DNA of 64,000 nt from the NCBI GenBank assembly GCA_013043685.1, contig JABDNT010000046.1, positions 1-64,000 on the forward strand, in the 5' to 3' direction. The first letter of the stretch is position 1. The number at the start of each line of letters is the position of its first letter. Source of the stretch: Flavobacteriaceae bacterium. Its GTDB lineage: Bacteria > Bacteroidota > Bacteroidia > Flavobacteriales > Flavobacteriaceae. Positions 8,558-17,118 of this stretch are shown here, in pieces. The notes beneath the pieces are model-generated. The model had not been told where the DNA came from. It searched no databases and saw nothing but the letters and a program-made list of their open reading frames with translations. The position numbers were made by a program, and so were the translations under genes.

Positions 8558-9070
8558 TTACCAGTTTCCTGCATAGGTCAGCGGTTCCCCGGTCCATTGC
8601 TGCAAATACTCAAATCTTATCCTGTTGATCTGCCGTATGTGCATATAGTCGTGTGCCAGCCAGTTTGATAAGTACAATTTAGCCGTCATACGCCCGAATT
8701 TTGGATGCTGGTATGCATTGTCCCATTTCGGGGATGTAAGGGATTTCAGCCACACTACCGACATCTCTCTTTCCTTTAGAAAATTACCGAGCATGTTTTC
8801 GAAATCCTGCTCAATGTATTTTCGCTCTTGCACCCACCCAACCGGATATATAGGGGGTAGGGGAGTTTCCGGATTTTCCAGAACGAGTCTTGTCCGTGTA
8901 CGGAAGTCCTCACGTTCCTCATCATGGAGATGACAGATAACTTCCAGCAGACACCATTTTTCAGGTTGCGATTTCCACAGGTATTCTTCCTGTTTCAATC
9001 CGGTTAGAAGTTCTTTAAAGACATTTCTATTTCGGGATAATTCCCGTATGATCTTTGCATGGTCCATCAT
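8558..9070 (-). CDS. DinB/YfiT-type four-helix protein
   Basis: 170 residues. The DinB-like superfamily shows a metal-binding His triad; here it would come from ICHLHDEEREDFRTR (about residues 45-60) and HDYMHIRQINRIR (about 139-151). Members include bacillithiol and mycothiol S-transferases and hydrolases of unknown substrate. No signal peptide is seen. The gene stands alone, 108 bases from the glycosyltransferase gene on the same strand. A second DinB-type gene is at 35616-36131, but the two are not close copies. Confidence 0.85.
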   Translation of the reverse strand: MMDHAKIIRELSRNRNVFKELLTGLKQEEYLWKSQPEKWCLLEVICHLHDEEREDFRTRTRLVLENPETPLPPIYPVGWVQERKYIEQDFENMLGNFLKEREMSVVWLKSLTSPKWDNAYQHPKFGRMTAKLYLSNWLAHDYMHIRQINRIRFEYLQQWTGEPLTYAGNW

Positions 9071-9178
9071 TATTCGATTTCATTATAAAGTATGTATACT
9101 CCGACTAAAAAACTCCATATGTACTAAATGGTCTTTCGACACCTTTAAATTACAGAATATTCTACTCAGAATAGTTAT

Positions 9179-10396
9179 TTATTTCATGCACATCCTTAAC
9201 TGAACCGTACTTACTTCATTAAACTGTATATCTTCCACTGGGTCCCAAGACTTAATTACATCAGGAATATTATGAATAAGTCGGTCCCAGGAATCATCGG
9301 TTAGCTCTTGAATGAACGTTTTGAAATCTTCTGCCTCTGGATTAGATGGTAAGTAATATTCGTAGAAATCTACCATTCTGTTCAGCATAGGTACATACGG
9401 CTCAAGGTCCTTTGTGGTAGAGGCTTCGTCGCTATCCATCCATGCAATGGGAATTTGAGCGATCGAATTTGGTCTCTTCAGCTCTGTGCGCAATAATAGT
9501 TCTACATCGAAGGAAAACTTTGTTTCAATTACATTCTTCAGAAAGCTATCTAAGAAACGGGCGTCAAAGGCTTTAAATCCGCATTGTTCATCGGATATAT
9601 AATTAATTGGATGGAGCAACCGTCGCCGCAGATATATAAATAATTTTCCTCTATTATTTCTGAATTCGGATCGCTGTGTAAAACACGTCTTTTCACGCCG
9701 TGAACCGATCGCCAGCGACTTATGTTCATTCACGATGGCTTCAACCAGGAGCCCGGACATTCCAAGATGGGAAGACAGGTCTGCATCGGTATAAAGGACA
9801 ATGTTGTTTTTCCTTTTTAAGGATGCAGCATAGCGCAGACCATAAAGAATTGAACCTCCTTTCTGACTGTCACTTGCATCTTTCAATCCTCCTGCAAGAG
9901 GTGATTTCGAATCGATGGCATCTTGGAGGAAAAGCACCTTAATTCGATCACGATAAACAGAGTTATTTGCAATTTCCTGTGCCTTTATTCCACTTTTTTC
10001 AGGACAGCCATCATCAACGATCAGTAAATCCCAGGTCACGTTGGGCGAATCTGAAACTAGCCATTCTATTTGTCGGATCTTTTCATTAATACAATCCTCT
10101 CCCAAAGGGGTTTCGTGCGGGAAACTCATTCTTTCAATTTCCTTATAGATCGCAAACAGAAAGGTGATGTGAACGTCTTTCTTTACATGGCGCAAAGCGA
10201 ATTTTGATTTACCCAATTTAATCGCTAGAACAGCGTTAAAGGTAGCCAATGGCGAAGCAGATAATTGCAGGTCCAGTTTATGGAGGGTTTCTTCCTTGAA
10301 GTTCTGCGAAAGATTTTCAATTTTTCTAAAAAGATCACTGTCCGTTAAATCGGTCTGAACCGGACATTTGTCAATGAATTCTTCAATTTCAATCAT
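9179..10396 (-). CDS. family 2-like glycosyltransferase (GT-A fold)
   Basis: A 405-residue soluble protein. The first GT-A strand has LLIVDDGCPEKSG (about residue 125). The donor-binding DxD-type motif is VLYTDADLSSH (about 201), followed by AIGSRREK and DEQCGFKAFDARFL (about 270), a layout also seen in dolichyl-phosphate glucosyltransferase-like enzymes. An N-terminal region of about 85 residues precedes the catalytic domain. No membrane anchor is seen. It lies alone and diverges from the oxidoreductase operon. Acceptor and sugar cannot be inferred. Confidence 0.82.
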   Translation of the reverse strand: MIEIEEFIDKCPVQTDLTDSDLFRKIENLSQNFKEETLHKLDLQLSASPLATFNAVLAIKLGKSKFALRHVKKDVHITFLFAIYKEIERMSFPHETPLGEDCINEKIRQIEWLVSDSPNVTWDLLIVDDGCPEKSGIKAQEIANNSVYRDRIKVLFLQDAIDSKSPLAGGLKDASDSQKGGSILYGLRYAASLKRKNNIVLYTDADLSSHLGMSGLLVEAIVNEHKSLAIGSRREKTCFTQRSEFRNNRGKLFIYLRRRLLHPINYISDEQCGFKAFDARFLDSFLKNVIETKFSFDVELLLRTELKRPNSIAQIPIAWMDSDEASTTKDLEPYVPMLNRMVDFYEYYLPSNPEAEDFKTFIQELTDDSWDRLIHNIPDVIKSWDPVEDIQFNEVSTVQLRMCMK

Positions 10397-10599
10397 AAAT
10401 ATTTTTTTAACACCATCATCTACTTTCCAAACCCGCCAGACGATATTTTTGGGTTACCGAATAAAGATAGGAAGATAGAACTAATTATCGTCCTGAGAGT
10501 TTACCAGAAATGATAATAATCATAGTTAAATCAACCTACTATCCATAATTTTCAGAATTATATAAATAATGTGCAAAAATTGCATCTAAAGTTGAGAAT

Positions 10600-10830
10600 A
10601 TGGCAAAAGTTAGAGGAGCAATCGTAGTCGACACTGAAGCCTGTAAAGGATGTGAAGTTTGTATACCGGTTTGTGGGGAAGACGTGATCAGCATGTCAGC
10701 CGAAGTTAACCGAAAAGGTTATCACTATGCTTATATGAGCAATCCCGAAGCCTGCACCGGATGCATTAACTGTGCCTTGGTTTGCCCGGATAGGGCCATC
10801 GCAGTGTACCGAGTAAAAGTGGAAGCTTAA
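10600..10830 (+). CDS. korD: 2-oxoacid:ferredoxin oxidoreductase, delta (ferredoxin) subunit
   Basis: A 76-residue 2[4Fe-4S] protein with motifs CKGCEVCIPVC (about residues 15-25) and CTGCINCALVCP (about 52-63). It is the electron-accepting subunit of the four-subunit 2-oxoglutarate or branched-chain 2-oxoacid:ferredoxin oxidoreductases. It is first in an operon, 18 bases before the alpha gene. The order delta-alpha-beta-gamma is the Kor/Vor layout. Whether the substrate is 2-oxoglutarate (Kor) or 3-methyl-2-oxobutanoate (Vor) cannot be told from sequence alone. Confidence 0.93.
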   Translation: MAKVRGAIVVDTEACKGCEVCIPVCGEDVISMSAEVNRKGYHYAYMSNPEACTGCINCALVCPDRAIAVYRVKVEA

Positions 10831-10848
10831 CAACACAAAACGTATCCT

Positions 10849-11973
10849 ATGTCAGAATTAAGATTAATGAAGGGAAATGAAGCATTGGCAGAAGCTGCTA
10901 TCAGGGCGGGTGCCGATGCGTATTTTGGCTATCCCATCACTCCGCAATCGGAGGTAATAGAGTATTTAATGGACCAACGTCCTGAAAAAAGAACCGGAAT
11001 GGTGGTCTTGCAGGCCGAAAGCGAGATAGCAGCCATCAATATGGTGTATGGCGCGGCCAGCAGTGGTAAGCGTGTGATGACATCATCATCCAGCCCTGGA
11101 ATCTCTCTGAAAATGGAAGGGATCTCTTACCTGGCCGGAGCCGAATTACCGGCGGTAATAGTAAATGTGGTTCGTGGAGGCCCAGGCCTTGGAACTATCC
11201 AACCTTCGCAAGCCGATTATAATCAGGCTGTAAAAGGTGGTGGTCATGGGGACTATCGAATGTACGTGCTTGCGCCGGCATCGGTGCAGGAAATGTCCGA
11301 TTTTGTCTCCGACGCTTTCGACATCGCTTTTAAATACAGAACCCCGGTAATGATCCTTTCAGACGGTCTGATAGGTCAAATGATGGAGAAAGTAGTGTTA
11401 AAAGACGAGAGAAAACGACTTACAGATGCTGAGATCGATGAAAAATATGGCAGCTGGGCTACAACCGGTAGAAAAGGAAGGGAACGAAATATTATTACTT
11501 CCCTGTACCTGGAAGCCGAACGCATGGAGCAAAGAGTTCGTAAACTCATGAATAAGTACCAGCGTATGGAAGAAGAGGATCTGCGTTATGAAATGATCCA
11601 TTGTGATGATGCGGAATATCTATTTGTTGCCTATGGTTCCAGCGCACGTATCGCTCAAAAAGCAGTTGAACTGGGGCGTGAAAAGGGCATCAAAGTTGGT
11701 TTATTACGACCTATCACTTTATTCCCCTTCCCTAAAAAACAATTATTTGAATTGGCAGACCAGGTTAAAGGTGTGCTGAGTGTGGAGATGAACGCAGGGC
11801 AAATGGTGGATGATGTCCGCCTGGCAGTCGAACATAAAGTGCCTGTGGAACACTTCGGAAGAACAGGAGGTATAATTCACACCCCTGAAGAAATATTAGA
11901 AGCTTTAGAACAAAAAATCGTTAAAGATGGAAGTATTAGACATCATACGACCCGAGAACCAAGTCTTTTGTAA
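10849..11973 (+). CDS. korA: 2-oxoacid:ferredoxin oxidoreductase, alpha subunit (KorA/VorB)
   Basis: 374 residues. The N-terminal pyrimidine-binding domain shows LMKGNEALAEAAIRAGADAYFGYPITPQSE, with the conserved YPITP. GGPGLGTIQPSQADYNQAVKGGGHGDYR (residues about 103-130) contains the conserved 2-oxoacid-binding region. Domain II begins near 235 with EYLFVAYGSSARIAQKAV. With the beta subunit it cleaves 2-oxoacids using TPP and CoA to give acyl-CoA and reduced ferredoxin, reversibly. Full length. The 3' end overlaps the beta gene by 47 bases. Confidence 0.95.
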   Translation: MSELRLMKGNEALAEAAIRAGADAYFGYPITPQSEVIEYLMDQRPEKRTGMVVLQAESEIAAINMVYGAASSGKRVMTSSSSPGISLKMEGISYLAGAELPAVIVNVVRGGPGLGTIQPSQADYNQAVKGGGHGDYRMYVLAPASVQEMSDFVSDAFDIAFKYRTPVMILSDGLIGQMMEKVVLKDERKRLTDAEIDEKYGSWATTGRKGRERNIITSLYLEAERMEQRVRKLMNKYQRMEEEDLRYEMIHCDDAEYLFVAYGSSARIAQKAVELGREKGIKVGLLRPITLFPFPKKQLFELADQVKGVLSVEMNAGQMVDDVRLAVEHKVPVEHFGRTGGIIHTPEEILEALEQKIVKDGSIRHHTTREPSLL

Positions 11974-12709
11974 AACCGGACTTATGACCGACGCCACCCT
12001 GACCTATTGTCCGGGTTGCGGCCATGGTACCGCCCACAACATAACCATGGAGGTGATAGATGAAATGGGCGTCGTCGAAGATACTATTGGAGTAGCTCCT
12101 GTGGGATGCTCGGTATTCGCGTACGATTTTATGGCGGTGGATATGACCCAGGCGGCTCACGGACGTGCGCCTGCTGTTGCGACGGGTATCGCAAGGACCT
12201 GGCCGGATAAATATGTTTTTACTTACCAGGGGGATGGTGACCTGGCGGCTATTGGTACTGCTGAAACCATCCATTGCTGTAATAGAGGCGAGAACATCGT
12301 TATCATTTTTGTAAATAACGGTATTTATGGTATGACCGGTGGACAAATGGCACCAACTACCTTACCAGGGATGAAAACTTCTACTTCTCCTTACGGTAGA
12401 GAGATCGAGACCATGGGGTCGCCAATCAAGATGTCTGAATTGATCGCCAACCTGCCCGGAACCTATTATGTGACTCGGCAGTCGGTGCATACGCATAAAC
12501 ATGTGCGGAAAGCGAAGAAAGCGATCAGAAAAGCGTTTGAAAATACACGCCTGAAAAAAGGATTGTCTTTCGTAGAGATAGTTTCCAATTGTAATTCGGG
12601 CTGGAAGATGACACCCAACGAATCGAACATATGGATGGAAGAACATATGTTCCCTTACTATCCGCTGGGAGATATCAAGGTGAATGGAAAATTAAAACAG
12701 GTAGCATGA
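11927..12709 (+). CDS. korB: 2-oxoacid:ferredoxin oxidoreductase, beta (TPP) subunit
   Basis: A 260-residue TPP-binding subunit. The cluster- or TPP-proximal motif TYCPGCGHGTAHN lies near residue 28. The TPP motif is YQGDGDLAAIGTAETIHCCNRGENI (in part GDGD...N), then FVNNGIYGMTGGQMAPT. The ATG at 11927 gives MEVLDIIRPENQVF, which matches the usual N-terminus of the family, so the 47-base overlap with the alpha gene looks real. The stop codon overlaps the gamma start by four bases (ATGA). Cytoplasmic. Confidence 0.95.
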   Translation: MEVLDIIRPENQVFCKTGLMTDATLTYCPGCGHGTAHNITMEVIDEMGVVEDTIGVAPVGCSVFAYDFMAVDMTQAAHGRAPAVATGIARTWPDKYVFTYQGDGDLAAIGTAETIHCCNRGENIVIIFVNNGIYGMTGGQMAPTTLPGMKTSTSPYGREIETMGSPIKMSELIANLPGTYYVTRQSVHTHKHVRKAKKAIRKAFENTRLKKGLSFVEIVSNCNSGWKMTPNESNIWMEEHMFPYYPLGDIKVNGKLKQVA

Positions 12710-13281
12710 CACAGGAAATAATTATAGCAGGATTTGGCGGCCAGGGTGTATTATCCATGGGAAAAATACTGGCTTATGCCGGAATGTTACAAGGCGAGGA
12801 GGTATGCTGGATGCCTTCTTACGGACCCGAGATGCGGGGTGGTACGGCTAATGTAACAGTAATTTTAAGCGATGACCGGATTAGCTCGCCCTATCTGAAA
12901 GTATACGATACAGCCATCATTTTGAACCAGCAGTCTATGGATAAATTTGAATCGGCTGTTAAACCGGGAGGTGTATTGGTATACGATCCTAACGGGATCA
13001 CGCATCATCCCACACGAAGCGATATCGATATTTACCAGGTAGATGGCTACAGATTAGCTTCGGAAATGGGTAATAAGAAGGTGTTTAATATGATCTTATT
13101 GGGTGGATTCCTGAAGATAAAGCCCGTGGTGAAGATCGAGAACGTGCTGAAGGGACTTAAAGAATCCTTACCCGAGCGCTACCACCATTTGTTGCCGCTT
13201 AACGAAGAAGCCATTAACAAAGGAATGCAGAGCATTTTTGCATACGACGTTGAAAAGCAGCTCGTATTAGAGCATGCTTAG
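12706..13281 (+). CDS. korC: 2-oxoacid:ferredoxin oxidoreductase, gamma subunit
   Basis: 191 residues from the ATG at 12706, which overlaps the beta stop codon (ATGA) and gives the family N-terminus MTQEIIIAGFGGQGVLSMGK. An upstream in-frame start inside the beta gene is less likely. CWMPSYGPEMRGGTANVTVI (residues about 39-58) is the gamma-subunit signature. It completes the delta-alpha-beta-gamma set, so the enzyme could be functional as encoded. Likely roles are a ferredoxin-linked TCA step or branched-chain amino-acid breakdown. Confidence 0.94.
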   Translation: MTQEIIIAGFGGQGVLSMGKILAYAGMLQGEEVCWMPSYGPEMRGGTANVTVILSDDRISSPYLKVYDTAIILNQQSMDKFESAVKPGGVLVYDPNGITHHPTRSDIDIYQVDGYRLASEMGNKKVFNMILLGGFLKIKPVVKIENVLKGLKESLPERYHHLLPLNEEAINKGMQSIFAYDVEKQLVLEHA

Positions 13282-13338
13282 TGTCTACGGACAATAAACA
13301 GGGCGGCCTGGATCGCCATAACTTTAAAAATTAGTGTG

Positions 13339-13749
13339 ATGAGAATACAGGTAAAAGATTTTATGACCACTTCTGTGATCACCGTGAAGGGGAACACTAG
13401 TGTTGGCGAGATCAGGGCACTTATGAGCAGAGAGGGCTTTCATGCCCTGCCTATTGTCAAGACAATGCCAAATGGGGATGTGACCATACGAGGTATTATC
13501 ACTGCTACGGATCTGTGCAAAATAATGGACGATATATTAACCGCTGAGCAAATTTTAAAGCCTGGTAGGGTACATGTGATTCCACCCAACACCAATGCCC
13601 AGAGTGCGGCGAAAAATATGCTGAAACACAAGATACACCATCTGGTGGTGATGGAAGACGGGAAGATAATTGGAATGGTCAGTTCCCAGGATTTTGTAAC
13701 CTTAGTAGCGAATTATGCGCTGGACACCAAAACGGATACAGTTATCTAG
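13339..13749 (+). CDS. CBS-pair domain protein
   Basis: 136 residues from the ATG at 13339; a GTG one codon earlier is possible. Two CBS motifs fill the protein. The first contains VKDFMTTSVITVKGNTSVGEI and HALPIV, and ends in GIITATDLCKI. The second contains HVIPPNTNAQSAAKNML and HHLVVMEDGKIIGMVSSQDF. CBS pairs bind adenine nucleotides and act as energy sensors. It follows korC by 57 bases on the same strand and may read the adenylate state for that enzyme; this is an inference from position only. Confidence 0.88.
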   Translation: MRIQVKDFMTTSVITVKGNTSVGEIRALMSREGFHALPIVKTMPNGDVTIRGIITATDLCKIMDDILTAEQILKPGRVHVIPPNTNAQSAAKNMLKHKIHHLVVMEDGKIIGMVSSQDFVTLVANYALDTKTDTVI

Positions 13750-13976
13750 AGAACTGAGGCGTTCAAGTTATGTGCTTCCCATGGTTTTGGGTGGTCAGCG
13801 GAATCGATTGAGCCCGATGCTCGATGTGCGTCGCACTAAGCCCTAGGTCAGATCAGATCCTGGATGAGTTGCTTGTTATATATCGCTTATTACTCCCCTT
13901 TGGAATTTCAACCAGTCAAGGCCTTTACTATTTATAGTCATGTTAACAGGCACTGACAACATTGACTACAAAAATT

Positions 13977-14855
13977 CTACGATTCCTTATTAACCTTCAA
14001 GGTATGATCCCGGTACATCTTGTGTTCCAGCACCTGAGAAGGCATTTCTATACCGTTGCTATCCAGTACAGACTTGATATCAGCGATAACTTTACTACGG
14101 ATGGTGTGCCCCATGTAACTGTCAGGTAATTTATTCTTGTTCATGATATTCACCCAGAAGAGTACCTGTAGGTCTATTGTGAATTCACCCAGCTCCTCGA
14201 CCAACACGTAGGGGGCAGGCTTTTTCAGTACCTGTGTATTCGTGCCAAAATAATCCATAATTAGAATTCGGGTTGTATCGATAGAGCATTCCGGGGCGAT
14301 GCCCAGACTGAAATTTATTCTTAGGAAGCCATCCCTGGTAAAATTGATTAGAGTATTCTTTATGATGGTCGCATTTGGGATATATATGTCTTTACCCTCA
14401 AAATTCCGCAGGTGTGTAAGCCGCAGGTCCAGGTCTTCTACCTTTCCCTTATAACCATCCACTTCGATGATATCACCAATCTCAAAAGGCCTTTTGATCG
14501 CCAGGATGATGCCCGAAAGAAAGTTTTCTCCAATATCTTTAAAGGCGAAGCCTATAACAATGGCCCCTATACCTGCACCCGCCACCAGGCTTCCTGCTAC
14601 GCCACCAAAGCCAACTATGTTCAGGGCAATTATAAAACCGAAAATATAGAAAGACCACTTTGCAGCTTCCGAAACGAAGTTGGAGATTATGCTATCTTCC
14701 CATCTTCGCTGAATGCGCCTTCCAATAAACCTGTGGAATAGCTTACCCATGATAATGAACAGGATAATGACGACAAGGCCCACGATGATGTTGGGCAGCA
14801 TGGCTGTAAATGTGGAATATAGTTCACCAAAGGCATTTCCCAGGTCGGTTTTCAT
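13977..14855 (-). CDS. small-conductance mechanosensitive channel (MscS family)
   Basis: 292 residues. There are three membrane segments in the first 110 residues (about 18-38, 70-90 and 92-112). The third is the Gly/Ala-rich pore helix GSLVAGAGIGAIVIGFAFKD. The beta domain follows with PFEIGDIIEVDGYKGKVEDLDLRLTHLR, which is the MscS signature region, and IPNATIIKNTLINFTRDG. The C-terminal alpha-beta cage domain ends near 280. It is an inner-membrane osmotic safety valve. A monocistronic gene flanked by about 220 bases of sequence in which I see no gene. Confidence 0.92.
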   Translation of the reverse strand: MKTDLGNAFGELYSTFTAMLPNIIVGLVVIILFIIMGKLFHRFIGRRIQRRWEDSIISNFVSEAAKWSFYIFGFIIALNIVGFGGVAGSLVAGAGIGAIVIGFAFKDIGENFLSGIILAIKRPFEIGDIIEVDGYKGKVEDLDLRLTHLRNFEGKDIYIPNATIIKNTLINFTRDGFLRINFSLGIAPECSIDTTRILIMDYFGTNTQVLKKPAPYVLVEELGEFTIDLQVLFWVNIMNKNKLPDSYMGHTIRSKVIADIKSVLDSNGIEMPSQVLEHKMYRDHTLKVNKES

Positions 14856-14968
14856 AAATATTAAGAATTGATTCGATCTACAAAAGGTAAAGGTAAGGAA
14901 CTTTAGCTTTCATAGATTTTCGCAAAATCTAATTCTATTACTATACATGCAAAGGATTCCTCTTCTCA

Positions 14969-15310
14969 TTAGAGCAGCGAAAGGCTTTCTATTTGTTCTT
15001 TGGAATTTCAATTGTAAGTCGGCTGTGGGTTCACATTATGTCCCTGGAATACAGTTGACGATTTTGGAAGAAATGGATACTCATCCCAATCGGCTTTTGC
15101 TTTTAAATACTTTCCATTTTTTGTTACTGTAATAACCATTTTATGTGAAAGCCGGTATTTGCCTTGGTAGGACTTCAGTCGCAAGCTAGAGATCGGTAAA
15201 GGTTTGAAAACGTTTTCCGAATCGAAGAGTTTACCGGATTTTATATAGGTAGTGTGGCTCATTTGTGCAAAGCAAGGAGATATCGTGAATACATCTAAAA
15301 GTAGTAACAA
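14969..15310 (-). pseudogene. decayed gene, remnant of a DUF3471-like domain with signal peptide
   Basis: The frame has no ATG at its head, only a TTG inside a signal-peptide-like stretch (KLVLLLLDVFTISPCFAQ). After about 30 residues it shows SYQGKYRLSHKMVITVTKNG and DEYPFLPKSSTVF, the pattern of the DUF3471 domain that follows beta-lactamase-type hydrolases. The frame is stopped by TGA at 15008-15010, and the in-frame continuation NSKEQIESLSLL still looks like the domain end, up to TAA at 14969. This suggests a hydrolase that has lost its catalytic domain and start. A short functional exported protein is the alternative. Confidence 0.5.
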
Positions 15311-15436
15311 AACCAGTTTGAGGGATCTACGTATGGTATGGATTGTTTATGGTTGTTATCCTTCAAAGCAGGGGATTGCAATGTGTTAGAGGCAGCGCAG
15401 TTGTAAAAATTGAGTGAAAGATGTGTCAATTCATAT

Positions 15437-16618
15437 TCACAGGCCAGGTGTATTCTGTGAAATCAGTTCAATTAAACAATCCCCAATTTGCCAATTGCGA
15501 TGAACATCTGCAAAACAATGAGCTCCCGGGCCTTTGGCGAAGAGAGGAACCACCGCAGCAGAGTGTTCATTTGTAGACCATCGGACTTGCATATTCGGGT
15601 AGTTGTTATAATCGGATAGGGTCGCGAGGCCTCCGGTCTCATGATCGGAGGTGAAAATAAGAAGTGTTTCACCGTTCTTCTCCACAAATTCCTGTAACAT
15701 AGCGAGGGTCTTTTGCAGGGATTGCAATCCTTTCACCACCCTATCCGTATTGTTGGTATGAGAAGCCGAATCCATCTCCTCACATTCAACGAGCAATAGG
15801 AAAGCTTTCCCTTGATTTGTTAAGTATTCCAGGGCTGTTTCAGTGAGTTCGGGAAGGTTAGGTTCCGAATCCAGGTCCTGGATCTCGTCTTCCTCGAACA
15901 AGACTGCTACCGGGCTCGTTGCCGCATCTCCTGTTGGAAGCTTCAGTGAGGCATCGAGTAGTTGAAATCTCTTCTCCAGGATAGCAATCGTTTCTTCTAC
16001 TTCAGGAACTTCGTCTTCTCCCACATCCTCCAGCTCTCCGAATAAAAGGTCGAGGTCACTGTTCGCCAGCTGGGTGAGGATGTCGCGTGCGTCATCTTCA
16101 TTCCTGGTGTGGACAGTAAATGCAGCAGGTGTTCCGTCCCAGACGTAGGAATCGGTAACAATACCAGTGGCGTAATTCATCGCCCAGGCCATTTCAAAGA
16201 TATTTTCTAAGGTTTCCCCCTCGTTGCTCATCCCTATATGCCCGAAATTAGTGGATACACCCGTTGCCATGGCCGTAGCCGAAGCTTCAGAATCTGTTAG
16301 TGGCCCAATAAGAGACCTGGGGTCGTGCCAACCTTTAACATCGAAAGCCTGCCAGACCGAAGGAGTATTTTCGGTTTGCTGGGTTTGCAGGGCCAGTGAT
16401 AAATGACTAAAGCCCATTCCATCTGCTATAAAAACAATTATATTTTTTGGTTTTTGACCCTCGTATACTCCATTTAATTTACCCTCAACTTGCCCTGGTG
16501 AGAATTCAATATCTGAGGATGGAACGGAAACAGACATGTTGAAAATGTAATACACGCTTGAAAGAAGCACCAGAATTATAAGTGTAGTAAGAAGACTCGT
16601 TTTTTTCCAACTTTTCAT
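15437..16618 (-). CDS. alkaline phosphatase (PhoA superfamily)
   Basis: 393 residues from the ATG at 16618. The in-frame extension to 16732 adds 38 residues before the signal anchor and is unlikely. An N-terminal membrane/signal segment (about residues 6-27) directs export. The metal and active-site motifs are in order: FIADGMGFSH (Asp), LTDSEASATAMATGV with the nucleophilic Ser, ECEEMDSASHTNN (Glu, Asp, His), TSDHETGG (Asp, His) and TNEHSAA (His). It releases phosphate from phosphomonoesters in the periplasm or at the cell surface. No Pho-box was identified. Single gene. Confidence 0.93.
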   Translation of the reverse strand: MKSWKKTSLLTTLIILVLLSSVYYIFNMSVSVPSSDIEFSPGQVEGKLNGVYEGQKPKNIIVFIADGMGFSHLSLALQTQQTENTPSVWQAFDVKGWHDPRSLIGPLTDSEASATAMATGVSTNFGHIGMSNEGETLENIFEMAWAMNYATGIVTDSYVWDGTPAAFTVHTRNEDDARDILTQLANSDLDLLFGELEDVGEDEVPEVEETIAILEKRFQLLDASLKLPTGDAATSPVAVLFEEDEIQDLDSEPNLPELTETALEYLTNQGKAFLLLVECEEMDSASHTNNTDRVVKGLQSLQKTLAMLQEFVEKNGETLLIFTSDHETGGLATLSDYNNYPNMQVRWSTNEHSAAVVPLFAKGPGAHCFADVHRNWQIGDCLIELISQNTPGL

Positions 16619-16775
16619 AATTAATAGCTGAGGTCCAAAGTAGCAATAATGGCAATCTGCAATTCCCGCAGAACTTGATTCGTTTAAAGATACTAAGATT
16701 ATGGGAAATTCGTTAATTTGGAGTTGGCGCAAACCAAATGAACTGGGGTAAGCAAATCATTGTTATGTACTGAAG

Positions 16776-16956
16776 ATGGAAGCTCCAGCAGATCTTAAAA
16801 ATAATATACTTAAAGATCACATTGCAGCTACTATTAAGGAAAAAAGATGTAGTCGATATTAATAACCTTAAATCTGAATTAGACTCAACATCAACATCTG
16901 ATTTTGCAGCTAAAATGATGGAAGGTACACCAACTGTAGTATTTACAATTGAGTAA
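16776..16956 (+). pseudogene. frameshifted gene fragment of unknown origin
   Basis: An ATG at 16776 opens 28 residues ending in KEKRCSRY and TAA. If one base is removed from the A run near 16840, the frame continues as DVVDINNLKSELDSTSTSDF and then AAKMMEGTPTVVFTIE to TAA at 16954-16956. Together this gives a coherent alpha/beta-looking tail of about 60 residues. It probably is the end of a broken gene, left between the phosphatase gene and the attC-like array. I do not recognise the family. The rest of 16619-16994 shows no gene. Confidence 0.4.
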
Positions 16957-16994
16957 TTAAATTTTGAGCTCTTTAAAATTTATTTTTAAATTGG

Positions 16995-17061
16995 TTACAA
17001 CGGTTTTGTATATGAGGCGTAGTGGCGTTTATCCACTATGATTTTATACACCTTGTTAGCC
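16995..17061 (-). repeat. attC-like site A
   Basis: The outer arms CAACGGTTTTGTATA (16998-17012) and TATACACCTTGTTAG (17045-17059) pair imperfectly, with unpaired bases on one side as in attC sites. The middle forms a GTAGTGG/CCACTAT hairpin. Read on the minus strand it starts GGCTAAC and ends GTTGTAA. It follows the DUF6090 gene by about 57 bases and is followed on + by CTTTCGTTTTT. Confidence 0.65.
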
Positions 17062-17118
17062 TTTCGTTTTTATTTTGGAATCCTTCATCGCTGATTGAAA
17101 TCATTTTTTTACAATTGA

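Noticed and set aside
13750-13976. Possible gene or repeat in the gap after the CBS gene
   Set aside because: Contains only a small GTGCG/CGCAC hairpin and no coding frame or copy of the REP-like unit that I could align convincingly.
16619-16732. N-terminal extension of the alkaline phosphatase
   Set aside because: The extra 38 residues precede the signal anchor; the ATG at 16618 gives the normal export signal at the start.
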